Below are positions 23,285-34,200 of a stretch of 64,000 bases of DNA, in pieces. This DNA is from Dactylellina haptotyla (Eukaryota; Ascomycota; Orbiliomycetes; Orbiliales; Orbiliaceae). The notes under the pieces were generated by a model. The model was not told the DNA's origin. It worked only from the letters and a program-made list of their open reading frames with translations, and did not search any database. The position numbers and the translations under genes are program-made. The number at the start of each line of letters is the position of its first letter. Within the stretch, counting starts at the first letter, position 1. The DNA is taken from contig CM062385.1 of the NCBI GenBank assembly GCA_031310005.1, positions 2,790,001-2,854,000 on the forward strand, read 5' to 3'.

Positions 23285-25009
23285 ATCTGCGGGGTTTTAA
23301 TGATCTATGATTATAGGCCGGGGTGTGGTGCTGTGAATGGGATTTGGGTATGTATTTTAGTGCAGCTGGTGAGTCCAAACTCTTTTAATGCTCGGGCATG
23401 GATGATCCAAGTAACTCTAGAGCTCGCCCTAGCGCACTATATATCGGTGTATTGAAGTTGTCGAGGTAAGGATATGTGTGGAAATAAGTAAAGAGGTATT
23501 CTCTAGAATCGAATTTATAATCAACGGGAGAGTGTTATTAGCCAATGGATAGCGGCCAATCCTGGAAACAAAGCAAGGTTTGGAATGCCGATGCTACACG
23601 AGCTTAGTTCTTGTGAAGATCGATTCGGCATTTAAAAAAGTTCGAACCCAACGCAATGCCAAGTCGTAGAATTATGTACGACCATATCGGTGACATCAGA
23701 CAGCACGGGTCAATTCTCCCCAAATTCTGTTGAAGTTTGTATTTGTGGGATTCGGTTTTCAGTAATTTCTTGGGCGATTGCTCTTATATCAGAGTCTTAG
23801 CTTCTCTAGAGTACAAATGAAATTCCTCATAACGTTTCTTTCCCTTCTAGCTAGCTTCCAATGGTGCTTTCATTGTGCACATGGAGTAACGTTATAACCA
23901 GGCATTTAAAATGACGTGAAGAGATCTCGGGAGATGCATAGATGACGTGAAGGTAAAAGTTGAAAATGCTGAATCTGTGATCTCACAAATATTACCTTAC
24001 TTAATTATTAATTGCAAAAGTTCCCAGTTAACTTTTTTTTTTCCGGAGCCTACATGTAACTGCACTGGAATAACCAGCTTTCTCGAAACAGTATATGAAT
24101 TTAGAATATCACAAGAACAACACCTCTCGCGACCGTGAATTCTAATTGGGGAAAGTAAATGAATACCCCAACAAACCTAGTGTCAACATTCGACTTATCT
24201 TGGTATAGAGGCCTCGATGGTTGCCAGTTATTTGTCCGTAGTACCCGTTTATCGGCGAATTTCGAACGTAACTATTCGGATTCAATCTATGCCAGTTTAA
24301 AACTAAGTCGGCTGCACCTGGGGTTTCTCTTTGCCTCAACGGCTATGCATTTCCCTCCTGCACCACAGCGGCACAGTAAACACCACCTCCGATGATCAGC
24401 CACAGGGTTGTGTTTCTGAAAATCCTTCACAGAATCTTGATTCAGTTGTGGATTAAAACAAAATGTAAGTTTATGCTCGAGAAAGTGAATTAAAATAACA
24501 GCGTATATCAAGCTCACACAGAAGAAGATAGGCGCGAGGCTTGTATGCTGTTCATACGGATGGGCTTTCAAAATTCCATGCGTCTATCCCGGTCTAGTGT
24601 TTGACCTTCATCTGAATACTATGAATATCTCTGATTCAAAGATTAGAATATCGTCAATCCTATATTTATTTTGTGTTCGACAAGATGTCCTCCGGTAAAC
24701 TCATTTGCCACCGATACGGATCCTACCTTGGCCTTGCATACTTCTGTCCACCATTTTGCCGATAATTTGTGCGCTTTTCGCCGAAGGGGCGAGTTCATGT
24801 ATAATGCTTTCAATTAAGAATGCTAGAATTCTGATAGCCTTGGTTAAAGAGGGGTCGCTCAATAGATATCGGTCCTCTTTCGACTCCGACGGGGCTAAGC
24901 CATAAGGCTGAACGAATGTAGTATATATTTCGTTATAACCCCTCAACCGGAGCTTCCAGAGTACCAGTTCTACATTGAAGCGTATCCGTACTTATATTTT
25001 TACTATTAA
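23285..25009. other. Divergent intergenic region, no confident gene
   Basis: 1.7 kb between the starts of the NmrA-like gene (-) and the MARVEL-like gene (+), so both promoters lie here. An ATG at 23817 begins a 26-codon frame with a signal-peptide look, discussed separately. Other open frames are short and unremarkable. Confidence 0.45.
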
Positions 25010-25850
25010 ATGCGTCAAAAGGTTTTCGAAGCCAGCGCTGGACGAAGAAACCTGCTCAGAAATCGGTTCAAAGCCGACAATTCATCCAAGAAACGCAAGA
25101 TGCAACCAAACTACTGGCCCGACGCGCTTTTCGTGACCGTTAGGAGCGCACAGATATTCATTGCTCTAGTGACCCTAATTTCGACTCGTTACATGATGCT
25201 ATTCCGCAACAATTGGTACGTACTGTGTCATCGCAGCTGCTAGTTTCGCTGTAAGACTAATCTATATCAATAGGGAGGTTTTATTCGTTATGGCATGCTC
25301 CTTTCTCACCTTAGTCAGCACAAGCCTTTTGCTAGGATCTTTTTTAAGACGTGGGACTTTTACCACTGCTTTCATAATCCTTTCTGTCGATATAGTCCTC
25401 TTCTTTTGCTGGCTGCTTTCCTTCAGCATGTTAGTTTGGCGCTGGCGTTGGATCTTGTCACTGCCTTACTGCAACAATGGCTACTACTTTCCGTTCCCTT
25501 GCGATAAAGCCTTCTGCTGGGCGAGTAAGGTTAGTCTTGTGACTATCGGGTTCGAATTGTAAGTATTCTTGCACCTACTCATACTACCCACGATAATGAT
25601 ATTGATAGGGAGTGGTAGCTTTCTTAGTCTCTTAGCTCTCATTCTTTCAGCTATGCGGTTTCAACGTAGACGGCCGGGATATCTAAGTGGCGCACGCACG
25701 AGGGATAGTACTCGACTTAGTTCTACTAGTTCGACCACGAGGGCATCACAGAGGACCAACGCGAATCATCCACAACGGGGTGGCCCTGATTTAGTTCCGT
25801 TGATGGGGAGTACTATCAGCAGTGATAGTGAGGATTACCAGCTAAAATAA
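25010..25850 (+). CDS. Four-helix MARVEL-like membrane protein
   Basis: Three exons: 25010-25215, 25274-25558 and 25619-25850, giving 240 residues. Four hydrophobic segments are seen, at about 40-62, 70-95, 99-123 and 149-171, with Cys residues in the loop before the last helix (around PYCNNGYYFPFPCDK) and a Ser/Thr/Arg-rich cytosolic tail. This layout matches fungal MARVEL-type tetraspan proteins, which sit in plasma membrane or vesicle membranes; the function is unknown. Intron 1 (GTACGT, TATAG... CAATAG end, 58 nt) is clear. For intron 2 the GTAAGT donor at 25559 needs the acceptor ending at 25618, not the earlier AG at 25608, which would give a stop within two codons. A different donor (GTAAGG, 25525) with the earlier AG is also in frame. 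The last helix is best with the model given. Confidence 0.65.
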
Positions 25851-26229
25851 CGGAGTACCCACTCAAGCCTACCCACACTTTTGCCAAATTTGCGCAAACG
25901 GTTGTGTAAGTGCGAAGAGAAAAATTGGGAGTAGGTGGATATATATAATTCAAAGTTACCTAGTCAAGTTTTCGAACTTTGAGTTAAATAACAGGGCTTA
26001 GGAGTGTTTACTACTATCTTTCACGAATGTATCTTGAGTTACGCGCACATTCTCCTTCATCGGAGTGGGTAGTATGAGGAAAATTTTAAGTCGTATCAAT
26101 TAAGCTTCCATCAAGCACTCCTTCTACACAGACAGGTAACAAAAAAAATCGGAATGCAAAATATATTTGATAGAATGAGAAAAATTGCTATATTCGTCCC
26201 CCCCGGCCAAAGGTCAGAGTATCTCTTAA
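25851..26229. other. Convergent 3' intergenic region
   Basis: About 380 bp of AT-rich DNA between the 3' ends of the MARVEL-like gene and pan1. No gene, repeat or structured RNA is evident; it should hold the two polyadenylation regions. Confidence 0.5.
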
Positions 26230-29200
26230 TCAAGAATCAAGAACTCTTCCTGCTGTAGAAGCTTGACTTCTATCCTTTGTCGCCGTCTTTCTTAGCCTAG
26301 CACCACCCTGGATCTGAGCGAACAAGGCACCTCTATCTCCCGCAGCTGCTGGAGCCGGCCCCGGTCCGGGTGGTGGTGGAGGTGGGCCACCCATCATAGG
26401 AGGAGGAGGTGGCGGCGGCGGTGGTGGTGGGGCACCCATTGGGGGCATTGGAGGAGCGGGTGGAGGGGAAGTAGAGGAGAAACTGGCAGTTGGTGGACTG
26501 GTTGGGGACATGGTTGCTGCTGGAGCTGCTTTCGCGATAGCGATATTGCCGAAGAAGGATTCAGCCAAGGCTGCGGCGCGCTGACGTCCGAAGCCAGCTT
26601 CTTCCTCCTCATCATCGCTATCACCGTTATCACCACTGACAACAGACCAATCATCATCATCCTTGTTGAGACCATGACGTGGAATCTTTGGTGGAGGAGC
26701 AGTTGGCGGCGCAAATTTATGGAAGGGGTTATGCGAGACTTCGGCGGCAGGTGGTTGTGGAGAAGTTACAGAGGATGAAGGAGTGGAGCCGTTGGAACCA
26801 AGCTTGCGGAAAAAAGGATTGGTTTCTGCCGCAGCTACTGTTTCCGTTTGGGTTGCGACTGGTGCTGGAGGAGATGCAACCTTGGGTGCATTCCAAGATT
26901 CATCTGGTTTCTCCTTTGTAGGTGTGATCTGTTGTGGGCCTTCATCATCTGATGATGATTCTTCTTCTTTGTCAAGTTTCAAAGATTCAAGGCGTAGTCG
27001 TCTGCAGAGAAAATGTTAGCGTATTAACTAGAAAACAGCGAAATAGTATGATCTTACTCTTCCTCTGCTTTCGCCTTTTCAATTTCGGCTCTCATTGCTG
27101 CGAGTCGATTCTTTCTCTCTTCGGCTGCCTTGTTGGCTTCGGACTTCTTCTTCGCAGCATCAACCTTCTTGGCCTTATCATTGATAGCCTGTTCCTCCAA
27201 GGCCTTGATGCGGTCGCGAGATTCTTGCTGTTGTCTCAGTAGCTCTTCCTCCTCTCTTCGTTCCTCTTCCCTAATCAAACGTTAGCATCGATATATACAG
27301 TTAGTAGGGAATTTAGAAGATATAACATACTCCATTCGTAACCTCTCAGCTTCCTGCTGCTCCTGCTCTCTCTTGAGAGCTTCCTCTCGGGCTTTCTTGG
27401 CAGGATCTTCTCTCGGTGCAGGCTTTGCCCTCGGGGCTGGTGGAGGTGGCTTTTTCGCTTCGACAACTGGAGGCCCAAAGTCGGCCTGGAGCTTCTTCTG
27501 TCTTTCGTCCTCGCGTTTGGCGGCTTCATCATCGGCCATTCTTCTCTTTTCTTCTCTCTCCCTCTTCTCTCGCTCGAGTCTTTGACCAGTAGTCTCGGCT
27601 GGCGATCCAGACCGGGTAATTCCAAACTTAGCCATCTGTGCTGCCATTCGTTCTTCAGCTTGTCGCTTAATTCTTGCTGCTCTATCTTCGGTGGCGGGGG
27701 CTCCCCTGCTGTAGTCAGATGCCTTGGGTGTAGCCGAACGTGAAGGAGGGCTTGCATCTCGTGCTGGCGAGCGATCGTCGATAGCATATTTAGGCGTCGG
27801 GCGTCTGTCGTCATCGCGACGGCTACCTCTATTGAGCTTGCTAGATCTTTCAAGTTCATAGATGAAGTCCCTGACCTCCTCCTCGACTCCCAAACCTTCC
27901 TCCCACCGCCTCTTCTCGTGTTCACTAGAGGAGGATGTTTCGGCGCCGTCACTACCACGGAGAGTATCATCAACAGAGGTCTTCAACTCTTCAGAAGTCT
28001 CCTCTATATCACGGATCATTCTCTCAAAGCGGTCCTTCTCATCCCTAGCTCGGTTAGTCTCATCGGCAAGTCTCCTGGCGGCCTCTTCCTCGCCTCCAGC
28101 ACTGGATCCACCTGGAGCGGGCCGTCCAGTAAGTTCTGCCATGCGGGCCTGCATCTTGGCCCTTGCCCTTGCCTTAGATCTATCGGATTCGGTGATCGTA
28201 CCACCAGGTCCAGTACCAATGATGTGCGCAGAGGAATCCGGGAACGCCTTGGCATCCTTAAGTCTAAACAACTCAAGTTTAGCATCCATGATGCTTCGCT
28301 CTGCTTTTCGAATCTTCGAAGCGAGGTCGGGCAGCCTATCCGTTAAATTCTGAAGCTGTCGCTTCAGTGCTCGTTTCTCAGTACCGGCATCAGCAGATCG
28401 AACTCCTGCATTCGGGTGGGCATCGATATCCTCTTGGACACGTCGGATACGCCTATACAAATCATCGGCATCGCGTCTATCTCTACGGTCCATGAAGGCG
28501 TCTTCTTCATTCTGATCTTCGTCCTTGATATCGATAGCGTCAAGCAAAATTTGTTTTTCTCGGACCTTCTTACGAAGTTGATCGACGGTGAGCTCTTCAG
28601 TTGGCGGCGCAGGCGAGGGTGTCCTACCACCTTCACGAACCCGCCTTCTTGCGCTAGATTGATACCCTACGTCGTCGTCATTGTTTCTAAACAAGGTAGC
28701 ATCCTTTCGATTTTCTGGCACCGGGCTTGCCCTGAAAGATCTGTTCTTGAGCATGCTGACTCCGGTAGCCTGAGGTAATAGATTCGCGCCCGAAGTTCTA
28801 CGGACTTCTGCATCGGCTTTAAGGAAGTTTTTAACGGTATTCACGGAGTCAGTAAATCCGCGGGTGGACGGTGGGATGAGCTCTGGAGGTAAGCGTGCAG
28901 GGACGTCGTTTCCTTGTAGCTTTCTGTAGATCAAATGCATTGCGACAGCAAATTCATCACGATCGAGACGTCCCTTATTACCGGGATCTGAAAGAGTCCA
29001 GATTCTCTCCAAATCGCTCCCATCTACGCCACTCTGACTGAAGATCTCGATCGCTTGTGATCCGGCGATGAAACCCTTCTTAAGACCATCCCAAGCACTG
29101 AAAATGTTGTCGTAGATGCTCTTCTCGTCCTTCGTAATTGCCCAGGGGACCTTGGCGTTACCCGTGAGACCGGTTGTAGTAAAGCCGCCTTGGTGGCCGC

Positions 29201-30434
29201 CAGCGTTTGGCATCATTCGTGCACCTAGAGCCTCGATACCAGGTAGTCCACCGGCTGGGGCATTCACGAATCCCCATTGTCCTGGTCGGCCAGTTGGCTG
29301 AGATTGAAGGGAGCTCAATGTGCTGCCGGGACCCAGGCTACTGGTGAACTGTGATGGTATAGAGGGCACACTAGGGTTTAAGAAGTTGCTACCAGCTGCA
29401 CGACCGATACTCCCGCCTTGAAACCCAGTCACCTGAGAGTGAAGGTTGATGCTGGGGACACCCAAGCTCTGAGCTAGACCCTGGGAAGGTTGGAATCCAG
29501 AGGGCTGTGCTGGCAATCCGGTCGGCTGTGATGATATACCCGTTTGGAGCTGAGCGAGGGCAGCAAAATTGGATTGTTGAGGTTGTGGTTGAGCAGGTGG
29601 GGAAATGGTGATAGAACGCTCGGGCTGAGGTGGAGGGGTAGGAATGGCGCTTGAACTATCGAACTTTGGCACATTCGTCCGTATGGGCTGGTCAGGGACT
29701 ACGTCTGGAACTGCAAAAGATATGATGTCAACCATGCTTGAGACTTCATTCAGAATCCTCTCAGGCAAGGAATTGGGCAGTGACTGCCCAGAGCGAGCCA
29801 CATTACAGAGCCACATTGCCACGGCGAATTCCGGAAACATGAGATGACCGGACTTCGTAGTATCGGATAGCCCCCATATGGTCTCGAGCGTAGAACCTGG
29901 AAGACCGGAGCGTAACAAGATCTCCTTCGCTGTATTTCCCGACAAGGCTTGGCCATCCTGCACGCCGGCCTTGAATAACTGCTCAAATTTGGCTTGGTCG
30001 GCGGCGGTGATGAAGGTTAATCGGATGTTTGGGATTTTAACCTGAGCTTTCTTCGCGGAAGCAGGCGCGGATTTCGATTGTGACGCCTGTGTGGGGGTTT
30101 GAGGGGATAGCGGTCCCTGTTGCTGTTGGAACTGCGAGGCGATCTGCGGGACTGGCGGTATGTTGCCAAACCCTCCTGGAACGCCTGGGACGCCGGTAGG
30201 TTGAGGTATAAAGCCGGTGTACTGAGAGTTCAATGGCATTGGCTGGACGCCGTAGCCGGTGGGTTGAGGCATGAAGCCGCCCGGATAGCCAGTCGCCTGA
30301 GGGCCTAGTTGACCCGGAACACCGAGACCGCCTCCATACTGCTGCTGCTGTTGCGGCTGTCCGTATTGGCCCTGACTGAATTGCTGCTGCTGCTGGTTCG
30401 GTTGCTGGCCGAACTGGCCTGGGTTTCCGTACAT
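26230..30434 (-). CDS. pan1: Pan1, EH-domain scaffold of endocytic actin patches
   Basis: Three exons (30434-27331, 27270-27058, 27001-26230) with introns of 60 and 56 nt give 1,362 residues, near the usual size for filamentous-fungal Pan1. Order: Gln/Pro/Gly-rich N-terminus; EH domain 1 at about 142-235; linker; EH domain 2 at about 431-520 with an EF-hand-like loop (DPGNKGRLDRDEF); charged region and coiled coils; Lys/Glu/Arg-rich helices; long Pro runs; and a C-terminal WH2-like actin-binding motif (RGALFAQIQGGARLRKT). At least six LxxQxTG-type motifs (LGPQATG, LNSQYTG, ISSQPTG, LHSQVTG, LQSQPTG, LLPQATG) match the known Ark1/Prk1 kinase sites that switch off yeast Pan1. Pan1 links clathrin coats to Arp2/3-driven actin through End3 and Sla1. 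The ATG at 30434 begins the typical Gln-rich start. Confidence 0.95.
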
Positions 30435-31284
30435 TGTGATGAGGTTTGTGCTACCTTCTCAAGGCTGTCGACGGGGTGTCAGACGAGGAAGGGAGCGAGG
30501 AATGGGGGGGAAGGGTAGAGGTTGCGGGTTGGGGTAAGGAAAGGGTAATAGTTAGTGTGACTTGGGAATCAAAACGATGCTGAAATGCAGGATAAGAGAC
30601 TGAAACATCAAACAAAGGACGCGCGGACTATGAGAGAAGCGGAAAAGAGCAGAGGCAAAAGAATAATGTTATCGGAATTTACGAAGCCAAGAAGGCTGTG
30701 CCCGCATCGACGATACTTTGGTTGGTAGGTTGGTGGTAGCGGAGAGGAGGAAGGGAGGTGGTGGTTTGGGGTTGACGTTGGTTGACGACGCCGGAGCCAG
30801 GCAGCCAAACAGGAAGGCACAGGCCGCAGCCATCACCTCACCCGGCTAATACGCGGCCTTGGCGCTGACCTCCCACGCAACACATCTCTTTTGGAGTATC
30901 GGCCTGGTGACACAGTCGTAAAGCGTCGGTGGGGCTGAGGAGGGAGGGTTTGCCCGTCAGGGTTGTACGTTGTACGGTTGCCAATAAAAGCTTAGCTGGT
31001 ATGCCTTCACCTCTTAAGTATTGGTTAAGGGCTGAATATACATCATCTTGTTCTTTTGCTACCGACAAAATTTTGTATTTCGTTACAAGCGCTCTTATTT
31101 GTATTCGTAATCTCATTAGCTCTGCGATATTGATTAATATTATACAGTTATTCGCTAATTAAGGAATATTCGAATGCTTGCCTCTCAAGATAAAATATCA
31201 AATAAAAAAGATTGGCGCTAATATGTGTAGCAAAGGAAGGAAAGGAAGTATTTAAAAATAAAATATAAAATATAAAATATAAAA
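30435..31284. other. pan1 upstream region and 3' end of NLR-like gene
   Basis: 850 bp between the pan1 start (-) and the stop of the next minus-strand gene. The part adjacent to pan1 is purine-rich on the plus strand, that is pyrimidine-rich on the pan1 coding strand, typical of a fungal promoter and leader. No gene was recognised. Confidence 0.5.
31255..31283. repeat. Short AT-rich heptamer repeat
   Basis: About four tandem units of AAATATA/ATATAAA lie immediately after the stop codon side of the NLR-like gene (its stop is at 31285). This is a microsatellite-like tract in the 3' flank; it may contribute to 3' end formation but nothing shows that. Confidence 0.6.
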
Positions 31285-34200
31285 TCATAGCATAGAAACT
31301 TCATGAGGAAGCTCTGGGCTCGAGACAAACTTCTGTGAAGTTTCAGCTTTAGTAACAGACGGAGGCGGCGGTATAGACGGCACTGGAGGCAAACTAGTAT
31401 TCACCAATAGCGAGTACACCGTCGACTCCTCCTTTGCAACCACAATCACTCGCTCCACCCCATCATCAGACATCATCAGCCGTTGTTTCTCCCGAATCCG
31501 AATCCACTGGTTCCGCTGGCCTATAACAAGCCTCCGCTTGAACTTCGCGGGCATCAAACTGGGCGCCACAATCAAGGCGACTCTGCCGGGGAACTGTCCG
31601 TCTCGTCCTACCACAACTTTCAACTGTGAATCCATTTTCTGGAAGAAATAAGTTTTGGTCGTTTCCAATGCGCCCAAAGGTTTGCTGGGGTTCTCGTTGT
31701 GCTGTAGAACCTCTGTCTCCAGCAGCGGGGATGTATTGTGCCAGCACTTGGTCGATCCTTGACACTGGGCTTCCGCAGTGACGAGACAAGTTTTCGAAAT
31801 ATATGCGAATGTAGCGCAGTCCTCAGAATCCGCTAGGACGTGGACCCAGGAGTTCTTCCTCTCCCGACACGGGACTCGTAGGCATTGTATGGGCGGTTCC
31901 GCTTTCGAGTTAACCCATGCAACAGAGAAATACTTTCCTTGTGAATCGACACCAGTGGACTTGAAGCAGAGCAATATTCTCTGAACTAGGACAAGGATGA
32001 TTTCCAAGTGATCCGGTGGCAGCTTGTCGAGGAATTCTTGCACAGAGTCCCTTCGGAATTCATCCGGGATATTATACCAATACATCAAGATGTCTCTCAC
32101 GGCCGGATCAAGTCCTGATATCTCCAGAAATGTTAGAAAAACGTCCGCTATAAGCTCCCGTAGCGGCACTCTTCGCGAAACCCCTGTGCAAAAGCTCACT
32201 TGGAGCCCACAAAGGCAGTTTAAATATCGTCTCAGCATTTGTGGCTCTTTCTCTAATATCTCCTGCTTCCACGTCCTACCAGGTATCTTATGCATCGTCC
32301 AGTTAGCCTGCAACAGCATATAATTTCCCGCTTGGCCTCCGTATTGACTCTCATCCAACTTCCAATGGTCGCTTTGCACTCCGAGATTTTCGAAGGCGCA
32401 CTGTGATTTTTCCCAACATTCGTTCTCGTCCATCACGCAATTATTATTAACTTCAACGGGTGCTCCTATCTGTATAATTTGAGAAGCGCCAAAACGCCGT
32501 GGAGAAATATTATCGAGGTTGGCGTCACTACTCCAATGAAATTTAGGAGGTTTCGAATTCGCACATCGCGGAGGGTTTAGGAGATCCTTAGAGCCGTTCC
32601 TGGAATATATTAACCCCCCGCGTATTTTAATAGCTGATACCATTAATTTATAGTCCTCGTCTGACTCTTGAGGATTCGATGCCGTAGCTTCGGTCCCATC
32701 TTGCTTGCGGACAACGAAATGGCCCGGGCCCCATGTATCAAGCAAGGCATAGGGTGTTGAAATTACATCAAACCTATTTTCATCTTTCCAAATAAAAGCG
32801 TCGTCGAGGGAGGAATGCATTGAAAATACTAGTACCGGCCGCCCAATCATATCTCCTAGGCACGTAAGGCTCATTAAACTCAAACTCATGCATGGGATAT
32901 TGTGGTTCGAGGACGTTGCTCCTGAAAGAACTAGCTTGTGCTGCGGTGTGTCTAGGAAGAAAGGTTGAATCGGCCCGACGTGTGCTTGATTATATGAGAG
33001 GAATCCGATTGTGACGAATTGTACAGTGAGAGATATCACATGCAGTATAATGCTTGATTTAATTTTCATCCCTTCAAATGTTGCGGAAATGCCGGCGTTC
33101 ATCGGCCCCAGGATATTCCCACAGATATGTCGTACAGTTGTCCAGAGTGAAACCAATCCACGAGATTCAGGATCGATATCACCTGCGAAGTCAATTTGGG
33201 TCAAAACAAACGCCTCTAGGTTTGGAATTAACCGTACGATCTGAGAGATTTCTACATTATTGAGAACTACCGGCTCGATTTCTTCTCTGTTTTCGCTAAA
33301 ATGAGGTTTTCGTAGGAGGACCGTGAAGGCATCGCAACAGAGACCCGCGGTTTGCATGAAGCTAAACGCAGCGCAAACACGTTTCAATATTGTGATATTT
33401 GAGTTCAACACCCGGAGCGCAGAATTGTCCCCATTTTCAGCCTGAGAGTATGATATTACCGCCACAGAATTTTCTTGCGCGAATTCAACGTTCCCATTCT
33501 TGTCTTCAATATTACGAGAGGATGGTATCAGCCCTCCTAAACCACAAAGATCCTGGATTGCTTCCAAGTCGAAGCTTGTATTTTGGTCATCTAGCCTAAG
33601 GACCTTACTTGTATCGTTCAAAGGCTGAAGGATTTCGGAGCTATGAACGCAGCTAGGGGCGTGAAAATCACCAGAGGGACTTTTATCCGCAAATTCAAAT
33701 TCGCGGGGTTCGAAATAAATCCAAGGAGAATCGTTCGCATCTTCGAGGAGAACGTCGGCAATCTCTCCCAGGGAGTAACCGGCTTCTTTTAGCTCAGTGA
33801 GCCATTCAAAATCATCGACGGCGACAGTGTCAAACTGCTTGGTAAGAAGTCGCTCTATCGCCCCAGAACTACGGGATTTGATAGCTTCGTGGATCGGGTT
33901 CAGAGGGTGGACTATAGCGTAAAGGTTTGATTTGAAATCTTTGAATGATTTCCCACCGGTAATAAATGATATTGCCGAGTCCAGGTCTTCTGCTATTTCC
34001 TGCCTGTCTTCAATTTCCTCGTCACTGGTTTCATTCTGATTTACATCGATATTGATACCAGTGTCGTCAGCATCATCAGCATTCTCCATTTTTGCCCTAG
34101 TATTCAAGGCTCCTACTTTCGTCGCTTCACGATCTTTTTCGATTGGTTCGTCGGATTTGGGGTATTTTTGAGATTGAATGAAACGACCGTGAATTTCGTT

